Positions 43,117 to 50,522 of a stretch of DNA of 64,000 nt are shown here, piece after piece. The notes below the pieces were generated by a model. That model worked only from the letters and a program-made list of their open reading frames with translations, did not search any database and was not told the DNA's origin. This DNA is from Prochlorococcus sp. AG-347-L20. Its GTDB lineage: Bacteria > Cyanobacteriota > Cyanobacteriia > PCC-6307 > Cyanobiaceae. Numbering within the stretch: position 1 is the stretch's first letter; each line of letters opens with the position of its first letter. The position numbers were made by a program, and so were the translations under genes. The stretch covers positions 16,949 through 80,948 of the forward strand of contig QCCP01000008.1 of assembly GCA_003281225.1 (NCBI GenBank). Reading direction: 5' to 3'.

Positions 43117-43674
43117 TTATTTTAGGCCCTCCAAATTAACATCTAAAAATTTAGCTAGACGAGCTCCTTCTTCTTCAACCTGAAGCAGTGGTTTTAGTTC
43201 ACCTGCTCCGCTTAAAGGGAGAGGTTTTTTTCTACCTTTTAATACTAAGGCAATTCTTCTTCTAGGATTAAATCCCTCACTTATATCCAACTTAACAGAT
43301 TTAATTTCATCAAAATTTAATTTAACTTCAATATCTTTAAATAATCCCTTTCTTTTTATTTCTACAGATTTTGAGGATTTATCAAAATAATTACTTCCTG
43401 AACCAAAGTTTATGTAAACCAAATACCACAAGTAAAAATTTAATAAATTAGCTATTACTCCGTATGCTCCCATTATTATTCCTTGAGGGATAAACAACAA
43501 AGTTGAAGGATTTCCTAAAGGTAATAAATCCCTTCCTGTGTAGCTAGATATAGAGGCCAAAAGAAAACCAATACCCCCAATTGTTAGCATTCCTCCAATG
43601 ATATAATTTGATATTTTTCTTGATCCACCAATTTTTTGTTCGATTTTATCGAATGACGTGAGGTCTGAATTCAT
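43117..43674 (-). CDS. ycf4: photosystem I assembly protein Ycf4
   Basis: A thylakoid assembly factor for photosystem I. Two N-terminal membrane helices (about residues 22-43 and 61-86) with the loop Gly-Arg-Asp-Leu-Leu-Pro-Leu-Gly, then a soluble beta-rich domain with Arg-Lys-Gly-Leu-Phe. Near the C-terminus are Arg-Arg-Arg-Ile-Ala-Leu and Pro-Leu-Ser-Gly-Ala-Gly. The 185-aa length matches Ycf4. It is divergent from psbD and its stop overlaps the region where the cyclophilin signal peptide begins. Confidence 0.92.
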   Translation of the reverse strand: MNSDLTSFDKIEQKIGGSRKISNYIIGGMLTIGGIGFLLASISSYTGRDLLPLGNPSTLLFIPQGIIMGAYGVIANLLNFYLWYLVYINFGSGSNYFDKSSKSVEIKRKGLFKDIEVKLNFDEIKSVKLDISEGFNPRRRIALVLKGRKKPLPLSGAGELKPLLQVEEEGARLAKFLDVNLEGLK

Positions 43675-43856
43675 TTTTATCTTTTTTTAGAGCCTAATTC
43701 AGATAATTTAACAAACTAAGGGAGTATTCTTACCTAATTTTTAATAAAAAAGTCAGGAAAGCTTTACAAGGCATTTCAGATATACAAATATTTCCCCACT
43801 TTACTCTCAATCTTTGTTACAGTCACTGCGTATCCCGAAGCTAAAAACGATTTCTC

Positions 43857-44933
43857 ATGACGATCGCAGTTGGTAGCGCCCCACAAAGAGGATGGTTTGA
43901 TGTCCTCGATGATTGGTTGAAGCGCGACCGCTTTGTATTTATTGGTTGGTCCGGACTACTTCTACTTCCTTGTGCATATCTTGCTATAGGTGGTTGGTTC
44001 GTCGGAACAACATTTGTTACCTCTTGGTACACACATGGAGTTGCAAGCTCATACCTTGAAGGTTGTAACTTTTTAACAGCAGCTGTAAGCACCCCTGGTG
44101 ATGCCATGGGTCACAGTCTTCTATTTTTATGGGGTCCTGAAGCCCAAGGTAGTTTCGTAAGATGGCTACAACTTGGTGGACTTTGGAACTTCGTTGCATT
44201 ACATGGAGTATTTGGCCTAATTGGTTTTATGCTTCGTCAGTTTGAAATTGCTGGCCTTGTTGGAATTAGACCATACAACGCTTTAGCATTCTCAGCAGTA
44301 ATTGCAGTATTTACAAGTATTTTCCTTATTTATCCTTTAGGACAGCATAGTTGGTTCTTCGCACCTTCATTCGGTGTTGCAGCAATCTTCCGTTACATTC
44401 TGTTCATTCAAGGTTTTCACAATATTACTTTAAATCCATTTCACATGATGGGTGTTGCTGGAATTCTTGGTGGTGCTTTACTTTGTGCTATCCATGGAGC
44501 TACAGTTCAAAACACTTTATATGAAGATACAAGTATTTATACAGATGGTAAGGTTCAAAGTTCAACATTTAGAGCTTTTGACCCAACTCAAGAAGAAGAA
44601 ACTTATTCAATGATTACAGCAAACAGATTCTGGAGTCAAATCTTCGGTATTGCTTTCTCAAACAAGCGTTTCTTACATTTCTTGATGCTATTTGTACCTG
44701 TTATGGGTATGTGGACATCTTCAATTGGTATTGTAGGTTTAGCACTAAACTTAAGAGCTTATGATTTCGTAAGCCAAGAAATCCGTGCAGCAGAAGATCC
44801 AGAATTTGAAACTTTCTATACAAAAAATATACTTTTGAACGAAGGTATGCGAGCATGGATGTCTTCTGTGGATCAACCACACGAAAACTTTGTATTCCCT
44901 GAGGAGGTTCTTCCACGTGGAAACGCCCTTTAA
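43857..44933 (+). CDS. psbD: photosystem II reaction centre protein D2
   Basis: D2 forms the reaction-centre core with D1 and binds chlorophylls, pheophytin and plastoquinone QA. The N-terminus [16 protein letters not shown] is diagnostic. Five membrane helices follow, with His ligands in [15 protein letters not shown] and the His-Gly-Ala region. At 358 aa it is a normal length. It overlaps psbC by 17 bases, as in other cyanobacteria. Confidence 0.98.
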   Translation: MTIAVGSAPQRGWFDVLDDWLKRDRFVFIGWSGLLLLPCAYLAIGGWFVGTTFVTSWYTHGVASSYLEGCNFLTAAVSTPGDAMGHSLLFLWGPEAQGSFVRWLQLGGLWNFVALHGVFGLIGFMLRQFEIAGLVGIRPYNALAFSAVIAVFTSIFLIYPLGQHSWFFAPSFGVAAIFRYILFIQGFHNITLNPFHMMGVAGILGGALLCAIHGATVQNTLYEDTSIYTDGKVQSSTFRAFDPTQEEETYSMITANRFWSQIFGIAFSNKRFLHFLMLFVPVMGMWTSSIGIVGLALNLRAYDFVSQEIRAAEDPEFETFYTKNILLNEGMRAWMSSVDQPHENFVFPEEVLPRGNAL

Positions 44934-46299
44934 TAATTTATTAAGAGCTCCAAACCAAAGTATTGAGGAAACTGGTTATGCCTGGTATGTAGGTAACGCT
45001 AGACTAATCAATTTATCTGGACGTTTATTAGGAGCTCACATTGCTCACTCTGGACTAATAGTTTTTTGGGCAGGAGCAATGATGCTCTTTGAGGTTAATC
45101 ATTTTACTTTTGATAAGCCAATGTGGGAGCAAGGTTTAATCTGTATGCCACACGTTGCAATGTTTGGCTATGGAATAGGTCCTGGTGGTGAAGTTACTGA
45201 TATCATGCCTTTCTTCCAAGCTGGTGTGGTTCACTTGATAGCTTCCGCTGTTCTTGGTTTTGGTGGTATTTACCATTCATTAGCAGGTCCAGAAAAACTT
45301 GAAGAAGATTTTCCATTTTTCTCCACCGATTGGAGAGATAAGAATCAAATGACAAACATTCTTGGTTATCATTTGATTGTTTTAGGTGTAGGTGCATTAG
45401 CATGGTCAGTAAACTGGTGTTTTATTGGTGGTGCATATGACACATGGGCACCTGGTGGTGGTGAAGTCAGACTTGTAAACCCAACTTTAGATCCAAGAGT
45501 TATTCTTGGTTATCTATTCAGGTCTCCATGGGGAGGAGCTGGTTCAATAATCGGTGTCAACTCCATTGAAGATATTGTTGGTGGACATGTTTACGTGGGT
45601 ATTACTGCAATTATTGGAGGAATATTCCATATCTTTACTAAACCCTTTGGATGGGCAAGAAGAGCATTCATATGGAACGGTGAAGGACTATTAAGTTATG
45701 CTCTTGGTGGAATTTGTGTAGCAAGTTTTATTGCTTCAACGTTCATCTGGTTTAACAACACTGCTTACCCTTCAGAATTTTATGGCCCAACAAATGCTGA
45801 AGCTTCACAGGCTCAAAGCTTTACTTTCCTAGTGAGAGATCAAAGAATTGGCGCTAACGTAGGTTCAACAATGGGACCAACAGGTCTAGGTAAGTATCTC
45901 ATGAGATCTCCTACTGGTGAAATTATATTTGGTGGTGAAACAATGAGATTTTGGGATTTCAGAGGGCCATGGTTAGAGCCTTTAAGAGGACCTAATGGAT
46001 TGAGCCTTGAAAAAATCCAAAATGATATTCAGCCTTGGCAGGTAAGAAGAGCAGCTGAATATATGACTCATGCTCCAAACGCTTCTATCAACTCTGTTGG
46101 TGGAATCATTACAGAGCCTAATGCTGTTAACTTCGTTAACTTAAGACAATGGTTAGCTGCAGCTCAATTCTTCCTAGGATGGTTTACATTCATTGGTCAT
46201 CTCTGGCATGCTGGACGTGCTAGAGCAGCCGCTGCTGGTTTCGAAAAAGGAATCGACAGAAAGAGTGAACCAGCTCTAGAAATGCCTGATTTAGATTAA
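44917..46299 (+). CDS. psbC: photosystem II CP43 chlorophyll apoprotein
   Basis: The inner antenna of photosystem II, with six membrane helices and many chlorophyll-ligand His. The segment [16 protein letters not shown] starts at about residue 23, and the large lumenal loop contains the [14 protein letters not shown] segment. I start at GTG 44917, not at the upstream ATG inside psbD: a GAGGAGG sequence at 44901-44907 is at ideal distance, and a GTG start overlapping psbD is usual in cyanobacteria. Confidence 0.97.
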   Translation: METPFNNLLRAPNQSIEETGYAWYVGNARLINLSGRLLGAHIAHSGLIVFWAGAMMLFEVNHFTFDKPMWEQGLICMPHVAMFGYGIGPGGEVTDIMPFFQAGVVHLIASAVLGFGGIYHSLAGPEKLEEDFPFFSTDWRDKNQMTNILGYHLIVLGVGALAWSVNWCFIGGAYDTWAPGGGEVRLVNPTLDPRVILGYLFRSPWGGAGSIIGVNSIEDIVGGHVYVGITAIIGGIFHIFTKPFGWARRAFIWNGEGLLSYALGGICVASFIASTFIWFNNTAYPSEFYGPTNAEASQAQSFTFLVRDQRIGANVGSTMGPTGLGKYLMRSPTGEIIFGGETMRFWDFRGPWLEPLRGPNGLSLEKIQNDIQPWQVRRAAEYMTHAPNASINSVGGIITEPNAVNFVNLRQWLAAAQFFLGWFTFIGHLWHAGRARAAAAGFEKGIDRKSEPALEMPDLD

Positions 46300-46314
46300 T
46301 TTCTATCTCAACTA

Positions 46315-46347
46315 AAAAAGCCCTATCTCTAGATAGGGTTTTTTTTT
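46315..46347 (+). terminator. terminator of the psbDC operon
   Basis: A perfect 7-bp stem CCCTATC / GATAGGG (46321-46327 and 46332-46338) with a TCTA loop, followed by nine T residues and preceded by A residues that extend the stem. It lies 20 bases after the psbC stop. Confidence 0.92.
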
Positions 46348-46358
46348 GCTCAATTTTA

Positions 46359-46970
46359 TTATCTATATAAATTTTCTCTAAGCCATGGCAAACTTAAACC
46401 CATTACATTACTGAAGCAACCCTCTATTTTTTCTATATATTTACCGCCTATACCTTCCAAGGCGAATCCTCCGGCGCAGTATAAAGGTTCATTTGTATCT
46501 ACATAACTCTTGATTTCCCAATCCTCCAAATTAGAAAAATAAACTTTTGAACTTACAGTTTTTTTTATTATTTCAGTCATTTTAAAAATTTTGGGAGTTG
46601 AATCAAAATTCCCAATTATTAGGGTATGACCAGTATGTAAAAATCCAAATTCTCCAGACATTTCTTTCCATCTAATGAATGCTTCCTCTTTATTAGATGG
46701 CTTTCCATAAGCTTCTCCTTTAAATTCAAAAATTGAATCGCACCCAAGTATTTCCAATGGACCATAATTAAATTCTTCGGGCAATGATATGTTTTGAATA
46801 TTTTCAGATAAACTATTAGCCTTTTGAAAAGATAATTCCAAAGCTAAATTAAATATATTCTTTTCTTGAATAGTAGTTTCATCAAAATCACTTGATATTT
46901 GGATAAATTCGATTTGACAATTTTCTAGTAATTTCTTTCTAGATTGAGAAGCAGAGGCTAGAATTAACAC
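46359..46970 (-). CDS. maf: Maf-type nucleoside triphosphate pyrophosphatase
   Basis: A house-cleaning NTP pyrophosphatase acting on non-canonical or modified nucleotides. The start [12 protein letters not shown] (residues 4-15) is the family motif. A Cys-Asp-Ser segment (about 75) and Gly-Gly-Phe-Ala-Leu-Glu-Gly-Ile-Gly (about 168) complete the active site. At 203 aa it is the usual length. It converges on psbC and is divergent from cobQ. Confidence 0.93.
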   Translation of the reverse strand: MLILASASQSRKKLLENCQIEFIQISSDFDETTIQEKNIFNLALELSFQKANSLSENIQNISLPEEFNYGPLEILGCDSIFEFKGEAYGKPSNKEEAFIRWKEMSGEFGFLHTGHTLIIGNFDSTPKIFKMTEIIKKTVSSKVYFSNLEDWEIKSYVDTNEPLYCAGGFALEGIGGKYIEKIEGCFSNVMGLSLPWLRENLYR

Positions 46971-47036
46971 AAATTTTTTACCAAATTATAATTCAATTTA
47001 ATAATTAATAAATTTTAAAATTAATATAAATTACTA

Positions 47037-48566
47037 ATGGAGTTAGAAGCAAAATTACATGAAATAAAGAGACCAATAATGGTCCTAGGCACCTCCAGTG
47101 GGGCGGGGAAATCATTAACTGTTACTGCTATTTGCAGGATTCTTAAAAATTTAGGAGAAGAACCAATACCTTTTAAAGGACAAAATATGAGTAACAACGC
47201 TTGGGTTGATTGGGAAGGTGGAGAGATGGCATATTCACAAGCACTTCAAGCTTTTGCTTGTGGGATTAATCCCTCTGCAGAGATGAATCCCATTTTATTA
47301 AAACCACAAGGAAACTCAATAAGCGAGGTGATTCACCTTGGCAAAAGCATAGGGACCACAACCGCACAAAATTACTATAAAGATTGGTTTGATCCAGGCT
47401 GGGAAGTAATTAAAAAAAGTTTAAAGTCGATTTACGAAGAGAATCCAAATTGCCGTTTAATTATCGAAGGAGCTGGAAGTCCGGTAGAGATGAATTTAAT
47501 ACATAGAGATCTGACTAATTTAAGAGTTGCTAAATATTTAAATGCAAATTGCATTTTGGTTACTGATATTGAAAGGGGAGGCGTATTTGCACAAATAATT
47601 GGTACTCTTGAATTAATGAAGCCTGAAGAAAAGAAGCTTATTAAAGGAATTATTATAAATAGATTCAGAGGAGACCTTTCATTATTTGAAGATGGGAAGA
47701 AATGGATAGAGAATAAGACTCAAATCCCTGTTATTGGAGTTATTCCATGGTTAAATGATTCATTTCCTCCAGAGGATTCTTTAGATTTAATAGAGAAAAA
47801 ATCACTTTCTAAAAATCCTGAAATCAAAGTTGGAATTATAAAATTACCATCTATTAGTAACTTCTCGGATTTTGATCCACTAGAAAATGAAGAAACAATA
47901 TTTATTGAATGGATAAGAAAATCACAAAACCTAAGTAAGTATGACTTCATTATTCTGCCTGGCAGTAAACAAACTATTAAAGATCAAATATTTCTTGAAA
48001 ATTCTGGCTTATCTAAGGATATAAGGGACTATTCAAAAAACGAAGGAAATATTATTGGAATATGTGGGGGTTTACAAATGTTAGGGACTACACTGGAAGA
48101 TCCTTATTTTAAAGAGGGTTCCAAAAATTATTCCGAACAAAAAATTAAAGGTATTGGATTACTTCCATTAAAAACGACTTTCTTCAAAAAAAAATTAACA
48201 CGTCAAATCAACTCTAAATCTATATGGCCGTGCCAATCAGAAATTAACGGATTTGAAATTCATAATGGTCAAACTGTATTAGATGACATCCAAAGTTCAT
48301 TAAAGATTAATCCTATTTTTGAAGATTCAGACCTAGGTTGGTACAAAGAAAATAATAAAGGTGGAACTATTGCTGGAACATATATTCATGGGATCTTTGA
48401 AAATGACAGTTGGAGAGTGCAATATATTAATTTAATAAGGAAGAGTAAAAATTTACCAATATTAAATAAAAAATCAATATCTTATAAAGAGAAGAGAAAA
48501 TCCATTATTGATAATCTTGCGAATGAATTCCACAAATATTTAAATCTCAAATCATTCTTAAGTTGA
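47037..48566 (+). CDS. cobQ: cobyric acid synthase
   Basis: Amidates four side chains of adenosylcobyrinate a,c-diamide in B12 (pseudocobalamin) synthesis, using ATP and glutamine. The P-loop-like Gly-Thr-Ser-Ser-Gly-Ala-Gly-Lys-Ser (residues 18-26) is followed by a dethiobiotin-synthase-like domain. The C-terminal GATase domain has Gly-Ile-Cys-Gly-Gly-Leu-Gln-Met-Leu-Gly (about 341) with the Cys nucleophile and Tyr-Ile-His-Gly-Ile-Phe-Glu (about 450) with the His. The 509-aa length is standard. It overlaps the ferredoxin gene by 4 bases. Confidence 0.96.
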   Translation: MELEAKLHEIKRPIMVLGTSSGAGKSLTVTAICRILKNLGEEPIPFKGQNMSNNAWVDWEGGEMAYSQALQAFACGINPSAEMNPILLKPQGNSISEVIHLGKSIGTTTAQNYYKDWFDPGWEVIKKSLKSIYEENPNCRLIIEGAGSPVEMNLIHRDLTNLRVAKYLNANCILVTDIERGGVFAQIIGTLELMKPEEKKLIKGIIINRFRGDLSLFEDGKKWIENKTQIPVIGVIPWLNDSFPPEDSLDLIEKKSLSKNPEIKVGIIKLPSISNFSDFDPLENEETIFIEWIRKSQNLSKYDFIILPGSKQTIKDQIFLENSGLSKDIRDYSKNEGNIIGICGGLQMLGTTLEDPYFKEGSKNYSEQKIKGIGLLPLKTTFFKKKLTRQINSKSIWPCQSEINGFEIHNGQTVLDDIQSSLKINPIFEDSDLGWYKENNKGGTIAGTYIHGIFENDSWRVQYINLIRKSKNLPILNKKSISYKEKRKSIIDNLANEFHKYLNLKSFLS

Positions 48567-48817
48567 AAAAAGCAAAAAATATAAAAGTAATATGGCCAAA
48601 CAATAAAGAAACATTTGTTTCAGAGGGAGATGACTGGTTTTCCTCTGCTGAAAAAGCAGGTTTAGAAATCCCTACTGGCTGCCTAACAGGAAGTTGTGGA
48701 GCCTGTGAAATAGATGTAAATGGTGAAACAGTAAGGGCTTGTATAAGTGAAATTAAAAATAATAAAAAATGTACGTTACGGGTTTCTTTTACTACAGACC
48801 CTTTTTGGGAAAAATAA
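48563..48817 (+). CDS. plant-type [2Fe-2S] ferredoxin, 84 aa
   Basis: A small electron carrier. The cluster motif is Cys-Leu-Thr-Gly-Ser-Cys-Gly-Ala-Cys (about residues 39-47) with a fourth Cys in Val-Arg-Ala-Cys-Ile (about 59). The C-x4-C-x2-C spacing is like plant-type ferredoxins. The start is TTG overlapping the cobQ stop (TTGA), so it is coupled to cobyric acid synthase. It is shorter than photosynthetic PetF and probably serves a dedicated reaction rather than photosystem I. Confidence 0.85.
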   Translation: MKKAKNIKVIWPNNKETFVSEGDDWFSSAEKAGLEIPTGCLTGSCGACEIDVNGETVRACISEIKNNKKCTLRVSFTTDPFWEK

Positions 48818-48830
48818 ATTTCACTAAACA

Positions 48831-49373
48831 TTACCTAATAATTAGACAAAGGGAAATATAGTAAAAAAATGATCCAAAAAATGTGTTTATTAGAATAAAC
48901 TTCTTTTTAATTTTTGAAGAGGCAATAATATAGCTACCCAAAACATGAGGTAGGATTGGGAAAGATCTAATGATTAAAATATAAAAAGATCTAAAAGTAA
49001 TATTGTCAAAAAATTGATAAAGATTATTTTTTTCTGGATTTTTTAAAAATAATATATTTCTAGAAAATTTAAATTTAATTTTCCTCATAATAAAAACTTG
49101 AATTACACTTAAAATGGTTAAAACAGGAGAAAAGAACAAAACATAATTCAACCCAAAATTTTTTATTAAGATAAAGTCAAAAATAATTGATAATGGGAGG
49201 CCTAAAAATATAGAAAATATATTTAAAGCAATCAAATATCTGTATTGAATATTATTAAATAGGGACTCAACATCATAGGTATACTTAAATATTAGAGCAA
49301 AAAAATAAACCCCTAAATATGTAAAAAATATTTTAAAAATTACTGATTTAAAATTTAAATCTTTTTTATTCAT
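48831..49373 (-). CDS. membrane protein, distant TVP38/DedA (VTT) family candidate
   Basis: About five hydrophobic segments in 180 residues. The stretch Ile-Arg-Ser-Phe-Pro-Ile-Leu-Pro-His-Val-Leu-Gly-Ser-Tyr-Ile (about 137-151) resembles the Arg-x-x-Pro re-entrant signature of VTT-domain proteins, and the early Gly-Leu-Pro-Leu-Ser segment matches the paired re-entrant loop. Such proteins are flippases or scramblases for lipids. The match is by eye and weak. Confidence 0.5.
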   Translation of the reverse strand: MNKKDLNFKSVIFKIFFTYLGVYFFALIFKYTYDVESLFNNIQYRYLIALNIFSIFLGLPLSIIFDFILIKNFGLNYVLFFSPVLTILSVIQVFIMRKIKFKFSRNILFLKNPEKNNLYQFFDNITFRSFYILIIRSFPILPHVLGSYIIASSKIKKKFILINTFFGSFFYYISLCLIIR

Positions 49374-49378
49374 ATTAG

Positions 49379-49507
49379 ATGACTATTAAGAATGATTATC
49401 AAAAACGTAGAGGGCAAAAACATCTTTTTCCTACAGGTGAAATTATAAGACCAAACAGGAATTATTTAGAAAGTAACTTATTTTATCCACTTTCAAATTT
49501 TTCATAG
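49379..49507 (+). CDS. possible small basic protein, 42 aa
   Basis: From ATG at 49379 to TAG at 49505. It has a basic N-terminal half (Lys-Arg-Arg-Gly-Gln-Lys-His) and an Asn/aromatic-rich C-terminus, with no membrane segment. It is divergent from the DedA-like gene with a 5-base gap. Real status uncertain. Confidence 0.35.
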   Translation: MTIKNDYQKRRGQKHLFPTGEIIRPNRNYLESNLFYPLSNFS

Positions 49508-49556
49508 GGAATCCTTTGAACTATACAGAAAAATAAACAGAAGTAATTAATCTCAT

Positions 49557-49642
49557 AAAAAAAAGACCCTATAATGGGCCCTTTTATGAATTTACTAAAT
49601 CAAGTGTTTCCTTGTTTCCATTGTTTCAGTAAATCCACTCCT
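49557..49642 (-). ncRNA. yfr2: Yfr2-family small RNA
   Basis: On the minus strand a tandem GGAAACA-A-GGAAACA core lies in a large loop closed by a 9-bp stem (GGATTTACT against AGTAAATTC). This is the layout known for the cyanobacterial Yfr2-Yfr5 RNAs. A -10 box TATAGT (49654-49649) precedes the proposed 5' end by 6-7 bases. A hairpin with CCC/GGG and A/T arms followed by eight T residues forms the 3' end near 49557. The length of about 86 bases fits the family. Ends are estimates. Confidence 0.82.
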
Positions 49643-49932
49643 TCACACACTATAAAAAATATTCCATTCAATTCTATTTTTTGGAGTAGAAGAATGAAAT
49701 GTTACTTAACTGTCACATATGCCAGTTTTCCATCTCTGGACATATAGCTAAAACATAACCTAATACGGAGAAAGGGGGATTACTTATTAGAGATTAACGC
49801 GTGAAGAGTTTATTAATGTGCATAACTTACTCTGAAAAGGCATAAATTATCTAAAGTATTATTTACTATTTCTTTTCCCAAAATGGATAAAGGTTTGCAA
49901 AAGATTTTGAATATCTTGAATTTATATTACCT

Positions 49933-50091
49933 CTAGTAAACTTTGCAATGAGAACTTGTTGGGTGGTCTATGCATTCTTGTTCCCAATAATCTTGTCTTG
50001 GATCTTTTGGAAGTTGATAATTAAAATCATGCATTTTCCAAATATCTGAAGTTGCGTTTCTAAGGGCAGTGAATGGAGTAGCGAGTTTCAT
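49933..50091 (-). CDS. small conserved-type protein, 52 aa
   Basis: From ATG at 50091 to TAG at 49933. It is preceded by a perfect AGGAGG ribosome-binding site, the best in this window, which suggests high expression. The product is soluble, with several Trp, Tyr and Asp residues, and ends with two Cys (Glu-Cys-Ile-Asp-His-Pro-Thr-Ser-Ser-His-Cys-Lys-Val-Tyr), so a disulfide or metal site is possible. The family cannot be named. Confidence 0.72.
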   Translation of the reverse strand: MKLATPFTALRNATSDIWKMHDFNYQLPKDPRQDYWEQECIDHPTSSHCKVY

Positions 50092-50156
50092 ACAACCTCC
50101 TTTATCTCTACCTCTTAATTATCCTCCTTTTTAATTGTAATTAATAGAGTATTAAT

Positions 50157-50186
50157 ACCCTAGTATTAGTCCTTTGTGGTTGTCAA
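50157..50186 (-). promoter_or_regulatory. possible promoter of the 52-aa gene
   Basis: A perfect -35 TTGACA (50186-50181) is followed after 18 bases by TAGGGT (50162-50157), a weak -10. The leader would be about 60 bases and hold the AGGAGG site. Confidence 0.35.
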
Positions 50187-50199
50187 AACTATCTTTCTC

Positions 50200-50310
50200 C
50201 ATATATCAGGAGTATAAATAATTCAGGAGTTAAAAGCACTTCATCGGCTTTGTAAACAACGAGGTGCATATACTCGAAGAGGGCGAATAAAGTCTCTATT
50301 ATTTTATTTT
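50200..50310. ncRNA. unassigned structured element, possible small RNA or leader
   Basis: An outer 7-bp stem GAGTATA/TATACTC (50210-50216 with 50269-50275) encloses an inner 7-bp stem GCACTTC/GAGGTGC (50236-50242 with 50261-50267, one G-U pair) with an 18-base loop. The segment is richer in G and C than its surroundings and contains no gene. A T-rich stretch follows on the plus strand. The strand of transcription is unknown. Confidence 0.4.
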
Positions 50311-50336
50311 TGGGATTTATAGAAACTACTAATTAA

Positions 50337-50389
50337 CGGAAAGGGTTGTATTCGAACCTGCGACCTAGTACCCAAAGTAAACTAGCTCG
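50337..50389 (-). pseudogene. degenerate tRNA-Pro 3' half (integration scar)
   Basis: Read on the minus strand, this matches the anticodon loop, variable loop, T-arm and acceptor 3' strand of a tRNA. TTTGGG stands at the anticodon position (TGG, proline), then GGTCGCAGGTTCGAAT as T-arm, then an acceptor-like end TTTCCG. The 3' T-stem strand is mutated, two bases are missing between the anticodon and T-arms, and the 5' half is absent. It lies just upstream of the helicase-nuclease gene. Confidence 0.6.
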
Positions 50390-50522
50390 ACAATATAAAA
50401 GTTTTTGATAATTGCACAATTGAATTAAATTTGGAAAAGATATTCAAAGTTAAACTAAAAGATTAGTGATAGTATGATTCACAACAATTAAATTTAAAAC
50501 CGCAATTTTTTCTTTGTTTGTA

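Noticed and set aside
43841..44107. Minus-strand ORF across the psbD start
   Set aside because: Shadow of psbD; its residues mirror the D2 codons and there is no sign of independent coding.
44890..44916. ATG start of the longer psbC frame
   Set aside because: It lies inside psbD and lacks the GAGGAGG that serves GTG 44917.
49634..49650. Sequence resembling the Yfr1 core (ACTCCTTCACAC)
   Set aside because: The conserved Yfr1 core lacks the extra T, and this stretch is the promoter side of the Yfr2-type RNA on the other strand.
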